Assembly (NCBI GenBank): GCA_944351415.1
Contig: CALVPQ010000012.1
Location: forward strand, 1 to 49,423
Source: an uncultured Clostridia bacterium
GTDB lineage: Bacteria; Bacillota; Clostridia; Christensenellales; UBA1242
Direction of reading: 5' to 3'
Length of the DNA stretch: 49,423 nt
In this document: one piece after another, positions 17,155 to 26,728 of the stretch
How positions within the stretch are numbered: position 1 is the first letter of the stretch
Layout of the letters: every line of letters starts with the position of its first letter
Position numbers and translations under genes: made by a program
The notes under the pieces: generated by a model
Database searches by the model: none
Seen by the model: the letters and a program-made list of their open reading frames with translations, nothing else
What the model was told of the DNA's origin: nothing

Positions 17155-18759
17155 TTATCTTTCAATATATTCATCATTTTGCTCTACAGCTGGTTTTGCA
17201 CTAGATGTTGTTATCACAATTTCCAGTTCTTTACCATCATCTATTGTTATTGTTTTATCCTTAGTCTTTCGTGGTTGCAATCCTAATTTTTTGAAATATT
17301 TTTTAACTAAAGCTTGTTCGATATAAGAGCCATAAACAAAGCCCACTTTTCCACTATCATTTAGTTCAAAAAATTGTTCAGTTGAAATAGAAGGCATTAC
17401 AAAATCTAAAGTATCGGGTTCAAGGAAGGTTTTAAAGGTTTTATTGAATAATAATTTTGATGTTTTAGCATGTAAACGTTTTTCAACTTCTTTTAAACTA
17501 TATAATGATTTTTCATCAAAATCACCAACTATATTAAAAATAATATTTGAATTTTTAAGTATTCGTTTTAAATAGTTATTAACATCATCTCTTGTAAGTT
17601 TTTTGATGTTTCTTGTTTGGTTATTATAGAATATTTCGCTATCAAGAACATATCTTGATAAAAGCACTAACGGTTCCATAATCTTAATGCCAGATTTTCT
17701 TTCTTCCAGTGCATAAACTAGATTTTGGAAATCTTGGTAATCTCTTTCTGAGATGCCACGTGTATATAAATCTTTGATAATATTTCCAATTGTATCAATA
17801 ACTTCTTTTATATGATTTTTACTTGTTGTTGCAACTATTGATTTAAGTGACATATCTCCTGCTAGTGGAGTTGAATCAAAGGAAGCATCATAAACAAGTC
17901 CCCTTTTTGTTCTTAATTGTCGCATAAGTCTGCCACTGAAACCATTAAATACAAATTCTTCAAAAGGTTTGAAAAGACTTGCTTCTTTTTCTGTTTGCTT
18001 TACAAGATAGCTTATGGAGATTTCTGCAGTTTTTAAATTTTTTGCCGTGTCTAAAATATGAATATTTGTAGGCGGATAATATTCTGGTGTTTCTGGTTTA
18101 AACTTCAATTCTGGATTTGATTTTGCCTTATTTACAAAAGATTTTTCCATTAAAGTTTTAATTTGCTCAAATTCCAAACTGCTTACCACTGTGATAACTA
18201 AATTTTCTGAAACAAAATCATTATCTATATAATTTTGCAAAACTTTATCGTCTATCTTCTCTATTGTGTTTTTTGTTCCGAGAATTGTATCTTTTTTATA
18301 ATTTAATTGAATGGCAGACATAAACTCTTCTTCTTTTGGGTCATATTCTGCGGCGTCCATTAAAATCTCTTGTTCAATAGCCTTTCTCTCTAAATCAATT
18401 GTTTGTTTATTGAAAGTTCTGTTATAAAGAAGTTCACTATAAAGTTTACAAAGCTCTTCCAAACGAGAATTTGGTGTGTCTGCATATAGTGTTATATAAC
18501 TGCTGCTTGTGAAGGCATTGCTTGTGATATTATTATTTCTCATAAATCTATTAATATATGATTTTGAATATTTAGGTGTTTCTTGAATAAGTATATGTTC
18601 AAGAAAATGCGCTGTTCCTTTTATTTTCCCATCTTTTGATGCACCACCTAAAAATCCTACAGCAAGTTTAGTTGTGCTGTCTAAATTTTGTCTGTAATAG
18701 ATAAGTGTTGCACCATTTGGAAACTTATAAAGTCTATGATATTTTCTTTCGTCTTCCAT
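17155..18759 (-). CDS. M16-family zinc metallopeptidase
   Basis: A 534-aa insulinase-like peptidase. The inverted zinc motif HFLEH is at 51-55 in GTAHFLEHILIQ, with the distal Glu expected in the ERKAIEQEIL segment about 75 residues on. N- and C-terminal M16 halves are visible (PPTNIHILDTAKNLKTAEIS, RQLRTKRGLVYDAS). After about 450 there is an extra C-terminal stretch not usual for the family. No signal peptide, so it is cytoplasmic. GGGGAA precedes the ATG. Members of this type in Firmicutes process small peptides; the substrate here is unknown. Confidence 0.85.
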   Translation of the reverse strand: MEDERKYHRLYKFPNGATLIYYRQNLDSTTKLAVGFLGGASKDGKIKGTAHFLEHILIQETPKYSKSYINRFMRNNNITSNAFTSSSYITLYADTPNSRLEELCKLYSELLYNRTFNKQTIDLERKAIEQEILMDAAEYDPKEEEFMSAIQLNYKKDTILGTKNTIEKIDDKVLQNYIDNDFVSENLVITVVSSLEFEQIKTLMEKSFVNKAKSNPELKFKPETPEYYPPTNIHILDTAKNLKTAEISISYLVKQTEKEASLFKPFEEFVFNGFSGRLMRQLRTKRGLVYDASFDSTPLAGDMSLKSIVATTSKNHIKEVIDTIGNIIKDLYTRGISERDYQDFQNLVYALEERKSGIKIMEPLVLLSRYVLDSEIFYNNQTRNIKKLTRDDVNNYLKRILKNSNIIFNIVGDFDEKSLYSLKEVEKRLHAKTSKLLFNKTFKTFLEPDTLDFVMPSISTEQFFELNDSGKVGFVYGSYIEQALVKKYFKKLGLQPRKTKDKTITIDDGKELEIVITTSSAKPAVEQNDEYIER

Positions 18760-18936
18760 CTTATTTCCCCTTTAATATTCTTATTTTACACCATAAAATG
18801 CGATTTGTCTATAGTAAGTTTCAAATTTTATATTTTAATTTAAAAAAATACCCAAGATAGTTAATAAAAAATTAGCTAAAAAATAGGCTTCTTTTTAAAG
18901 AATTTTTATGTTATAATTATAAAAAGGTGAAATTAG

Positions 18937-20325
18937 ATGAAAAATAAAAAAGCTTTTATTTCAATAAGTTTTGCATTAATTTTGATAACTATAATTGTCC
19001 TTTTGGTTGTGCTTCTACCAAAAAAGAGCCGTGTTTATCAACAAGAGTTGGACTACACAGAGAGTCTTGAACAGGTTTTAAATCCAGACCAAGGGTTTTA
19101 TAGAACTTCCTATGTTTCCCTCTACCCTGACCATGCAAACACTTCACTATCCTTAGATGACAACTTTCAACTTTATCATCTTAGAATGGACATAAGTGAA
19201 TTTTCTGGGGCTGTTAATGGTGAAAGTGACCTTGAACTTACAGACACCGCTCTTGCAGAAGTAGAAAATATCATAGCTTATTATAAAGAAATGGGTAGAA
19301 ATGTTGTTATAAGGTTTAGTTACGACATAGCTTTTGAGGGTAATGCTAATCTTGAACCACAAGTGCAGATGATAATTACTCATATTAAGCAGTTATGCCC
19401 TATTTTTAATGAATATCAAAGCACAATCACCGCAATAGAGGCCGGCATGATTGGACCTTGGGGCGAAATGCATACAAGCACTATTGCAAATGCTGAAACT
19501 ATAAATCAAATAATTGATGCCTATCTAGCAAACACCATAGAGCTACCTATACTTGTTCGCACTCCACAGATGATATATAACTATCTTGGAATATCAATAG
19601 ATGATATTGATAATTATGAAATTAAAAAAAATAGCCCTGCATATAGGCTTGGACTTTTTAATGATGGGTATCTTGGCTCTGACTCCGACCTTGGAACTTA
19701 TCAAGAACGTGAACGCGAAGTGACTTGGCTTGCAAAGCAGACAGAGCACCTGCCATTTGGTGGCGAAGTGACAAGCCCAGAAAGCAGTTTGCACGACATT
19801 GATAAATGTTTACCAGAAATGTATGCTCTAAATTTAAGCTATCTAAACTATGAGTGGAATTATAATATTGTGCAAGATAAATGGCAGAATAGTTTTTACA
19901 CTGAGGAATGTGGAAGTGATAGCAATTATTATGGGAAAACAGCTTACACCTACATACAAAACCGACTTGGCTATAGACTTGTTCTTAGAGATTCGGTGTT
20001 TAAATATAATAATAATTTAAAAAATTTTGAAATAGAATTGACAATTGAAAATGTTGGATTTGGTAATTTTTATAGAGAAAAAGATATTGAAATCATATTT
20101 GTTGATGAGATTGGAGAAAGTTTTACTATTGGTGGCGGAAAATACTATGGAGAAACAAAGTTAAAATTAGCCCTTGCCCCTGCCATTGAAAAACAAAATT
20201 ATGATGTTTTTATAAGATTAAGCACTATAGAAGATGGCAACTCAACCTACTCGGTAAAATTTGCAAATAACAATATATTTAACAGCACACTAAATGCAAA
20301 TTATATAGGAAAAATTGAATTTTAA
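18937..20325 (+). CDS. DUF4874/DUF4832 surface protein
   Basis: A 462-aa protein with one uncleaved-looking N-terminal membrane segment (8-29) after a Lys-rich start. The N-terminal domain matches DUF4874 (NPDQGFYRTSYVS, then LRMDISEF, VVIRFSYD, IEAGMIGPWGEMHTS), a TIM-barrel resembling glycoside hydrolases. A DUF4832 domain follows, with a terminal immunoglobulin-like part (ELTIENVGFGNFYR). Acidic residues in GPWGEMH and RFSYD could be catalytic. It is probably cell-surface and carbohydrate-related, but the activity is unproven. Confidence 0.78.
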   Translation: MKNKKAFISISFALILITIIVLLVVLLPKKSRVYQQELDYTESLEQVLNPDQGFYRTSYVSLYPDHANTSLSLDDNFQLYHLRMDISEFSGAVNGESDLELTDTALAEVENIIAYYKEMGRNVVIRFSYDIAFEGNANLEPQVQMIITHIKQLCPIFNEYQSTITAIEAGMIGPWGEMHTSTIANAETINQIIDAYLANTIELPILVRTPQMIYNYLGISIDDIDNYEIKKNSPAYRLGLFNDGYLGSDSDLGTYQEREREVTWLAKQTEHLPFGGEVTSPESSLHDIDKCLPEMYALNLSYLNYEWNYNIVQDKWQNSFYTEECGSDSNYYGKTAYTYIQNRLGYRLVLRDSVFKYNNNLKNFEIELTIENVGFGNFYREKDIEIIFVDEIGESFTIGGGKYYGETKLKLALAPAIEKQNYDVFIRLSTIEDGNSTYSVKFANNNIFNSTLNANYIGKIEF

Positions 20326-20370
20326 AATAATTTAAAATTATTATTTTATTTTAAATACAACTATAATAAA

Positions 20371-20430
20371 AACTCCCCTAGCTCTGATATTGACTTTTCT
20401 TATTTTATTAAAAGAGCTTGGGGGTTTTTT
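20371..20430. terminator. Terminator between convergent genes
   Basis: CCCCTAGCTCT pairs with AGAGCTTGGGG with one mismatch, across a loop of about 27 bases, followed by six T. It ends the DUF4832 gene. Confidence 0.75.
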
Positions 20431-20505
20431 AGAGTTTACAAAAAAATATTTAAAAATGTTAAAAGATAAAATTTATCACTTCTACACCTTAAAATATATT
20501 GCATC

Positions 20506-21906
20506 TTAATGACAAATTAGTCTATATTCACAAATGGTTGTTTTATTATAAGATAATTCATCTGTTATATAAATAATAACCTGGTTAGTTTCAGACGAAT
20601 TTATAATAAATTTTATTGTAAACATACCGTTGTTTTCTATGTCGGATACCTCGATTATTTCGCCATCAACAGCAGCATCTTGGTCAGTTAAAGAGCCAGA
20701 TTCAAAATTATAGGAAAATCTGCTTGTGTCCAAATTATCAAAATAGCTATAATTAAATATTTTGCAGGTCATCTCTATTGTCTCCCCTAAATGAAAATAT
20801 ATAGGCGCATATAAACCATCAAACCCTGTATAATCTGCGACCGCGATTTCAGGCATAGCCACGTCAACAAAACACCAAGTTTCAATTTCTGGGTTACTTT
20901 CAAGTGTTGCAAATATATTGCATTCACCTGCTGCTTTTGCTGTGACTAAGCCATTTTCATCAACCGTTGCAACAGCTTCATTTGAAGAGCGATAAAGAAC
21001 ATTTTCAGGTCTTTCTTGTCTAGGAAAAACAACTTCAAGTTGATAGGTTTGCCCTATATTATAAATAGTGATATTGTCTTCTGCGAAATCGACGTCACTT
21101 GCAACTGTTTGATTATAGTATTCTTCAGCATAAGCAACTCCACTTGCGATAATATTTGTTGCGAGCAAGCAACTTTCAATACTTAAAAAGCATATCACAA
21201 TTATAAAAAACACTTTTTCAAACTTTAGTGGTGCATTTGTCTTTATAACCCGTATATCAATAAGAAGGTTTAAGAGAAGTGCAAGCATAAAGAAAAGATA
21301 GCCGCCACCACTAAAAGCAAAATATCTTGCATAAAAGCGGTTATCATTTTTGATAAGCCCATCAAGTTTGCCGTAGAATGAAAAACAACATAATATAAAA
21401 ATCACACATAATGCAAGTAAAATTATCTTTAATGTAGTAAGAGTTTTACGTCCGTGGTCAACGAGTGTGCAGAAGGTCTGTAATAACCCAAAAAGAAAAG
21501 TGGTGACAAGAAAAATTACCTGTATACCTGTTGGCAGAATCTCATTTACTAAATCATAACCCATATAGTAACCCATTGATGCCATACAAAAAATAAGCCC
21601 GATATAAATTAAATTTAATTGTATAATTGTCATGTAATTTCTTTTGAAAAACCCCTTGACACGTGTGTTTATATCCCTTTTAGTCTGGATAGCAGTGGCG
21701 GACTCTTCACTTTCTCCTAAAAGCTGAGAAACAGAAACATTAAAAATTTTTGCAAGGGCTAAAACCGCATCTAAATCAGGCTCGCTATATCCAAGTTCCC
21801 ACTTGCTGACCAGTTTATTAGATAGGTGCAAGTTATCAGCAAGTTGTTTTTGCGTCATATTTTTCTCTTTTCGTAATATTTTTATTTTTTCTCCAATTTT
21901 AGACAT
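20506..21906 (-). CDS. Membrane-spanning XRE regulator with extracytoplasmic Big_2 domain
   Basis: A 466-aa protein. Residues 1-65 are a Cro/CI helix-turn-helix (KNMTQKQLADNLHLSNKLV then SKWELGYSEPDLDAVLALA). About five hydrophobic segments follow between 95 and 275. Residues about 285-350 look like a Big_2 immunoglobulin-like fold (YRSSNEAVATVDENGLVTAK, AAGECNIFATLE), with a further beta-rich region to the end. Five membrane spans put the DNA-binding domain inside and the Big_2 part outside, so it may be a one-component sensor that links a surface signal to transcription. No ligand is known. It converges with the DUF4832 gene and has its own promoter. Confidence 0.8.
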   Translation of the reverse strand: MSKIGEKIKILRKEKNMTQKQLADNLHLSNKLVSKWELGYSEPDLDAVLALAKIFNVSVSQLLGESEESATAIQTKRDINTRVKGFFKRNYMTIIQLNLIYIGLIFCMASMGYYMGYDLVNEILPTGIQVIFLVTTFLFGLLQTFCTLVDHGRKTLTTLKIILLALCVIFILCCFSFYGKLDGLIKNDNRFYARYFAFSGGGYLFFMLALLLNLLIDIRVIKTNAPLKFEKVFFIIVICFLSIESCLLATNIIASGVAYAEEYYNQTVASDVDFAEDNITIYNIGQTYQLEVVFPRQERPENVLYRSSNEAVATVDENGLVTAKAAGECNIFATLESNPEIETWCFVDVAMPEIAVADYTGFDGLYAPIYFHLGETIEMTCKIFNYSYFDNLDTSRFSYNFESGSLTDQDAAVDGEIIEVSDIENNGMFTIKFIINSSETNQVIIYITDELSYNKTTICEYRLICH

Positions 21907-21923
21907 TTCTTCTCCTTTTCATT

Positions 21924-21952
21924 ATTATACCTACATAGAAAAGATTTTCCAA
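21924..21952 (-). promoter_or_regulatory. Promoter of the XRE-Big_2 gene
   Basis: Minus-strand TTGGAA (21947-21952), a 17-base spacer and TATAAT (21924-21929), ending about 17 bases before the start codon with GGAG in between. Confidence 0.6.
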
Positions 21953-22181
21953 AAAAATTGCTCTACAATAAAGAGAATAAGTCTACATATTATTGAAATA
22001 CACTTTATATTTACTATTTTCAACCAAAAAACGTAAAGCTTTTGTTAATTTTAAATGTTTCTTAAAATATGGAATAATTAATCTTTAATTTTTTTAAAAA
22101 AATACCTTCTCATTAAACATTTGTTAACCTTTTTATTATTTCTACTTAATGCCATGCTATCTTAACACAATTCTCTGCAAG

Positions 22182-22210
22182 TTGCATTTTAATTTAAAAT
22201 ATGTTATAAT
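22182..22210 (+). promoter_or_regulatory. Promoter of the OLE RNA
   Basis: TTGCAT (22182-22187), a 17-base spacer and a perfect TATAAT (22205-22210). It predicts a start near 22217, exactly where the sequence changes from AT-rich to G-rich structured RNA. Confidence 0.7.
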
Positions 22211-22216
22211 ACTTAT

Positions 22217-22805
22217 GGAAGATGCAGTATTCTAGTCAATCATAGTTATTAGGAAGACGAAATAGATGGCGTCGAAAGGCATAGCGATGAAGTTTCTGGT
22301 GCGCGCCTTGGTTGCCCAAACTGGGGTGAGTGCTGGAAGTTAAGATTTTTGGGCAGGTTGTAATGGCATACAGCTGGTCGACCCAATTATCGTGGAGACC
22401 CAACAGGGTGCAGTTTTTATAGCTCCATTCTCTGGGATAAGAACCTGCATTGCGGTAAAAGTCGTGTGCAGTGTAGCCTACTTTGAGTGAATATATGGGG
22501 ATTAAGGTATCATATACTTTTTGTCGGCCAACAAAAAACTATATCTGCTTATGAAACTATATTTGCAAAATAAGAGAATAATAATGGTGATTGTCAAGGA
22601 AAACTTCTAGACTGTTGTGATGAGCAGGCAAAAATAGGATTATAGTGTGTTCTGAGTGGCGATTCGGTGTTATGTCTTGCTTAAAAGGAAACTGCTTGTA
22701 TGGTGACATCAAGTGCAAGAATGGGAAATCCGACCGAACCTATGACACAAGGTTTACTGTTTTTGTTGTCTTCTCGGATAGAGCCATAAGGCTCTATTTT
22801 GTTTT
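22217..22805 (+). ncRNA. OLE RNA (ornate large extremophilic RNA), about 590 nt
   Basis: A block of about 590 bases that is clearly richer in G and C than its surroundings, has no sustained coding frame, starts at a sigma-A promoter and ends in an intrinsic terminator. Many short complementary runs occur, such as GGTGCGCGCC near 22300, a TGCCCAAA/TTTGGGCA pair around 22313-22356 and ATAGAGCC/GGCTCTAT at the end. OLE RNAs are about 600 nt, are known from anaerobic and extremophilic Firmicutes, and are encoded beside the gene for the membrane protein OapA that binds them. The next gene here is an OapA-like protein, which is the main ground for this call; I could not align it to the covariance model. 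In bacilli OLE-OapA is tied to growth under cold, alcohol and magnesium stress. Confidence 0.8.
22778..22805 (+). terminator. Terminator of the OLE RNA
   Basis: ATAGAGCC-ATAA-GGCTCTAT stem followed by TTTTGTTTT. It separates the RNA from the downstream oapA-like gene, which has its own promoter. Confidence 0.85.
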
Positions 22806-22912
22806 AACAAATAGTTTTATCTTTTAATATAAAAAATATACAATTAAAAATCAAAGAAAATGATAAAAATTTATATAAAGTGTTGCCGTTTTTTTTATTT
22901 TTTAGTTATATT

Positions 22913-22941
22913 TTGATTTATTTATTAAATTATGATAAAAT
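22913..22941 (+). promoter_or_regulatory. Probable promoter of the oapA-like gene
   Basis: TTGATT (22913-22918), a 17-base spacer and TAAAAT (22936-22941), between the OLE terminator and the gene. Confidence 0.5.
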
Positions 22942-22977
22942 AATATTATAAAGGAGTTTTTAAAATAAAAAATTATT

Positions 22978-23778
22978 ATGGATAACCCCAATAAAAAAGA
23001 TAAGAAAGAGCAGACTAAATTTGCAAAATATTTTAGATGGCCCCTTATTGTTCTAGTGCTTTCTTTTGCACTCTCTATGACCTTTGGTGTGCTGAGTGAA
23101 GTTGCTCTTGAAGGTGCAAATATTGCGGTGGCAATTGTTGTTATTATTGTTTTCCTTTTTATTGCAATTTTAACTGATATGATTGGTGTTGCGGTAACTG
23201 CCTGTGATGAAAAAAATTTTAGAGCCATGGCTGCAAGAAAAGTCCGCGGAGCAAAAGAGGCAATAATCTTACAAAAAAATGCCGACCGTGTTTCTTCTGT
23301 TGTTGCCGATATTCTTGGTGATATATGCAGTATTTTAAGTGGTGCAGCTGGTGCCGCTGTATCAAGTGCCCTTATTATGCAAAGTATGTCTGACTTTACT
23401 GGCATTGTGCTTGCATCTCTTGTTTCTGCTGTTATTGCCGCACTGCTAATTTCAGGTAAAGCCTTTATGAAGCGATATTCCATGAATCATGCAGATAACA
23501 TAATTCTTTTTATAGGAAAAATTCTTTCATTCTTTCATTTAGCAAAGAATAAGAATAAAAACTCAAACTTAAAAAAAGATAAAAAGAGAAAAAATAAAAA
23601 AAATAAAATTAACAAAAGCGAAGAAATTTTGCCTATTGAAAATATAACAGAAGAACAAAGTATTTCTGCAATAGATAATACTAAAGAAAATGGGAAAAAT
23701 CAGAAAAAAGAAATTGATACAGGTGAAGAAGAACTACTTCAAAAAGCTCCTAACAGTATTGATGACAATAAAATTTAA
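22978..23778 (+). CDS. oapA: OapA-like OLE-RNA-associated membrane protein
   Basis: A 266-aa membrane protein. Two hydrophobic segments (about 20-40 and 47-70) lead into the conserved block DMIGVAVTACDEKNFRAMAA (67-86), then KVRGAKEAI, NADRVSSVVADILGDICSIL, a small-residue membrane segment (SGAAGAAVSSALI) and a fourth segment near 141-160. This matches what I recall of OapA, the dimeric partner of OLE RNA. Usual OapA ends near 190; here an extra 75-residue Lys/Asn-rich tail follows (from about 190), which could contact RNA. Oddity: the nearest AAAGGAG lies about 21 bases before the ATG, too far for normal initiation; in-frame ATT codons at 22972 and 22975 are closer. Confidence 0.8.
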   Translation: MDNPNKKDKKEQTKFAKYFRWPLIVLVLSFALSMTFGVLSEVALEGANIAVAIVVIIVFLFIAILTDMIGVAVTACDEKNFRAMAARKVRGAKEAIILQKNADRVSSVVADILGDICSILSGAAGAAVSSALIMQSMSDFTGIVLASLVSAVIAALLISGKAFMKRYSMNHADNIILFIGKILSFFHLAKNKNKNSNLKKDKKRKNKKNKINKSEEILPIENITEEQSISAIDNTKENGKNQKKEIDTGEEELLQKAPNSIDDNKI

Positions 23779-23932
23779 TCAACCATTTAAGCTTAAATTT
23801 TGTGCTTTATTTACAAAAATTTTTATGGTAAATTTTCTATATAAACTTAAGTTCTTTTAAAAAAAGTTTTATTTAGAGCAACAATTCACAACAGTAGACA
23901 GTCCTTTTAAAAAATATTTTTTTATAAAATTT

Positions 23933-23962
23933 AAAAATCTGCAATCAACTTGCAGATTTTTT
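23933..23962. terminator. Bidirectional terminator
   Basis: AAAAATCTGCAA pairs with TTGCAGATTTTT across a 5-base loop, between the convergent oapA-like and SIMPL genes. Confidence 0.85.
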
Positions 23963-23963
23963 A

Positions 23964-24704
23964 TTATATACCAAATTCAACTATAACTTTCGCTGAAACT
24001 TCGATGTCTCCTATTAAAGTATCACTGTTTTCTAGTGTTTCTGAGTAAGTTTTGTAAAGAGAAGAACAAGAATACACATATTCTTCTTTTATCCCTTTAA
24101 TAGAAAATTCTTGCCCACCTGTAACTTTTTCTGCTTTTGTCTTTGCATTATCAATTGCCATAAGAAGAACGTCTTGATATACCTCGTCAATATTTGAAAG
24201 TTGATAGTTTATATTTCTTATACTTGTTACCCCTTCTTCAAGTATTGTGTCTATGCAGGTTTTAATGCCATCTAGATTATCAACATTAAATGTAAATACC
24301 GTGGTTGAATAATAGCCTATAAGTGTTCTCCCTGCATTATAATCATAACTTGGATAAGACGAAAAACTATCTAGCACTATCTGTGTTTCATCAATTTGTG
24401 CATCTTTTAAGGCTTCAAGAACTTTTTCAAAAATCTCAAAATTTTTATTCTTAGATATTGAAATATCCATATCTAAAGTTTCAATAACCGCTGTAATTTT
24501 TGCGCTATCAGGTGAAAAACATTTTGTGGCATTTCCAATAACACAAAGCTCTAACTCCTCTGGAAAATTGTCCTCTGTTTGATACTCCACCACCTCTTCT
24601 GCTGTTGCCCTTTTTATTGTTTTAGGAATGGCAAGTTGCACCGAACTATATATTCCCCCTACTAAAAACAAAACAAACATTACATAAGCTAAAAGTCTTT
24701 TCAT
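23964..24704 (-). CDS. SIMPL-domain (DUF541) envelope protein
   Basis: A 246-aa protein with an N-terminal signal or anchor segment (LAYVMFVLFLVGGIYSS) followed by a SIMPL/DUF541 domain: ELCVIGNATKCFSPDSAKIT near the start, DETQIVLDSFSSYPSYDY in the middle, and NIDEVYQDVLLMAIDNAKTK with KAEKVTGG near the end. The start is the ATG at 24704 with AAGGAGA before it. SIMPL proteins are exported and of uncertain role; some are linked to oxidative stress or surface organisation. Confidence 0.8.
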   Translation of the reverse strand: MKRLLAYVMFVLFLVGGIYSSVQLAIPKTIKRATAEEVVEYQTEDNFPEELELCVIGNATKCFSPDSAKITAVIETLDMDISISKNKNFEIFEKVLEALKDAQIDETQIVLDSFSSYPSYDYNAGRTLIGYYSTTVFTFNVDNLDGIKTCIDTILEEGVTSIRNINYQLSNIDEVYQDVLLMAIDNAKTKAEKVTGGQEFSIKGIKEEYVYSCSSLYKTYSETLENSDTLIGDIEVSAKVIVEFGI

Positions 24705-24825
24705 AAACTCTCCTTTTCTAAATTTAGGATAGCCAATAAATAAAAAAATATTTAGCATCGACAAAAAATTAAAAAAATACTTTATTTATTAAAAATTTAT
24801 ATATTTTTATTTATTTTTCTTAATT

Positions 24826-25359
24826 TTATAATAAATATTTATATTTTTTATTTTTTTTCAACCAAGAAAATTTTATTGCCATTGATATTAAAACAATAAT
24901 TTCAACCATATCAAGAGCAGCATTTGTATAGGTTTGGCTTAAAATATTATATATCACTATCAACACATTAGGAAAAATCATCATAAGTCTTGTTAATTGA
25001 ATATCTCTGATAAACATCGCCATATTAAAAATTTCATAAGCCACCACAGCTAAAATATCAAGCTGGTTTTGAAAACAAATATTTCCAGAAAGAAGATAAA
25101 GGAGAGAAAAAACCACATATAACCATGTTGGAGGCTTTATATCTTTTTTCTCAAAGAAATATAAAACTGTTACTCTAACAATAGAAATAATTGTATTAAG
25201 ACCACCAACAAGAACCCCTAAGCTTAAAAAAGATGCCGCATAGAAGGTGTTTGCAATTATTTGATAAGCCAAAAATAGCCTTTTATTGTTATGTGCATAA
25301 GAAACACAAACAAGTATTAATGCGATAAAACCTAAAATTTGAGTGATAACAAAATCCAT
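24826..25359 (-). CDS. YgjV-family inner membrane protein
   Basis: A 177-aa protein with about six hydrophobic segments and little else. The opening ILGFIALILVCVSYAHNNKR and LFLAYQIIANTFYAASFLSL match the YgjV family of small bacterial membrane proteins, which have no known function. The gene stands alone with a terminator just upstream of it. Confidence 0.7.
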   Translation of the reverse strand: MDFVITQILGFIALILVCVSYAHNNKRLFLAYQIIANTFYAASFLSLGVLVGGLNTIISIVRVTVLYFFEKKDIKPPTWLYVVFSLLYLLSGNICFQNQLDILAVVAYEIFNMAMFIRDIQLTRLMMIFPNVLIVIYNILSQTYTNAALDMVEIIVLISMAIKFSWLKKNKKYKYLL

Positions 25360-25370
25360 AAAAACCCTTT

Positions 25371-25400
25371 AAAAAAAATTGTATGTATTTCTACATACAA
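25371..25400 (-). terminator. Terminator of the 330-aa membrane protein gene
   Basis: Minus-strand TTGTATGTA-GAAA-TACATACAA followed by eight T. A perfect 9-bp stem located between the 25.5-26.5 kb gene and the YgjV-like gene. Confidence 0.88.
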
Positions 25401-25494
25401 CATTATATTAAAAGTTTTCAGTTTTTGTTTATGCATTATATTTTTAATAATCAGTTGATTTTTATATACAAAAATTGAAAAATTACAAATAAAG

Positions 25495-26487
25495 CTATTC
25501 TATATACTCTTCATAAAAGCCAAAACCCAAACCCCCTTCATAAAAGCCTACGCGCAAAGTGTCGCCAATCTCTTTTTCATAGTAAGTCGATGATGAAACG
25601 TCCATATTCACTTCCTTATCATCTATCACTACAGTAAGAATGAAGTCTGTTGTATCCCTAGCACCGCCATCAATATGTTTATCCACTATTTCATAATTAT
25701 TATATACAGGTGCAGGTGAAAAAGTTGTATTTATAACGTCAAGCCCGCACCAACCGACAACAAAACTAGACATTACAACCAAAAATATGAAAACTACACG
25801 AGCAGAAATTTTAGGCGAAAGTTTAAAAAATAACTTCTTTAAAACCGTGAAAAGAAGTGCAATCACCGCTATGCTTATCACTGCTGTTGGAATAAGTGAC
25901 CATGCACCTATCATATAATCAAGATAATTTTGTGATGCAATATTAAGAATAAACATAACTGCTGTTAGTGCAAGCACACCATATATTTTTCCATCTATTT
26001 TGACTGTTTTTCTTATAGAAGCATTCTTTACCCATAACGAAACCACCACCAAAAGCTGTGCTAAATACAATATAAAAGCTACCATATACCACACTTTAAA
26101 ACTTAGAAATAATCTTGTTACTATTAAAATACTAGTTCCTAAATAAGTAATAAATGCCTGCCACCTTTTAAAACCCTTTTTGTATTTTAAAAGGTCATCA
26201 ACAAGACATGTGATAAGTAGTGCCACCATAACCACAAAAATAGCTATCGTCATGCCGAGATTATCTACAGCATCGTAGGCAAAATAAGACATATTAAGAA
26301 AACCGCAAACTAGCAGAAATATAATGCCAACCCAGTAAAATACACTAAAAACAATACGGCTTTTGCTTTTCTTTTTTTGCTCTTTAAACTTTTGATAAAA
26401 ACATTGTCTTTCTGGCAAAGATAAAATAAAAGGCAAAACTTGCCACCTATTATATTTTTTTGAATTATTTGTTTTTAGTAGTTCCAT
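25495..26487 (-). CDS. Polytopic membrane protein with C-terminal soluble domain
   Basis: Not recognised. 330 aa with roughly eight hydrophobic segments between 45 and 245, then an extracytoplasmic beta-rich tail (YNNYEIVDKHIDGGARDTT, then FILTVVIDDKEVNMDVSSST) of about 75 residues. The start ATG lacks a strong ribosome binding site. A stand-alone gene ending at a strong terminator. Confidence 0.6.
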   Translation of the reverse strand: MELLKTNNSKKYNRWQVLPFILSLPERQCFYQKFKEQKKKSKSRIVFSVFYWVGIIFLLVCGFLNMSYFAYDAVDNLGMTIAIFVVMVALLITCLVDDLLKYKKGFKRWQAFITYLGTSILIVTRLFLSFKVWYMVAFILYLAQLLVVVSLWVKNASIRKTVKIDGKIYGVLALTAVMFILNIASQNYLDYMIGAWSLIPTAVISIAVIALLFTVLKKLFFKLSPKISARVVFIFLVVMSSFVVGWCGLDVINTTFSPAPVYNNYEIVDKHIDGGARDTTDFILTVVIDDKEVNMDVSSSTYYEKEIGDTLRVGFYEGGLGFGFYEEYIE

Positions 26488-26728
26488 ATTAGAATATTTT
26501 TTAGTTGATATATGCTTGATTTAATGAGTATTATATAATATTTAATAAAATTAGTCAATATTTAATTAAATAAACAAACAAAAAGAAAAATAAAATTGAC
26601 TATTCCTACTTTTAATATTATAATAGTTTTGTTCAATTTGAAAAAATGCAAATAATATTTTTATTTACAAAATTTATTATAATGCAAACAAACTTGAGTA
26701 ATTTTAGCTAAAATCTACTAAAAATTAT

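Noticed and set aside
22645..22827. A 60-codon + strand frame inside the structured RNA
   Set aside because: It lies in the 3' part of the OLE RNA and runs through its terminator; no recognisable protein.
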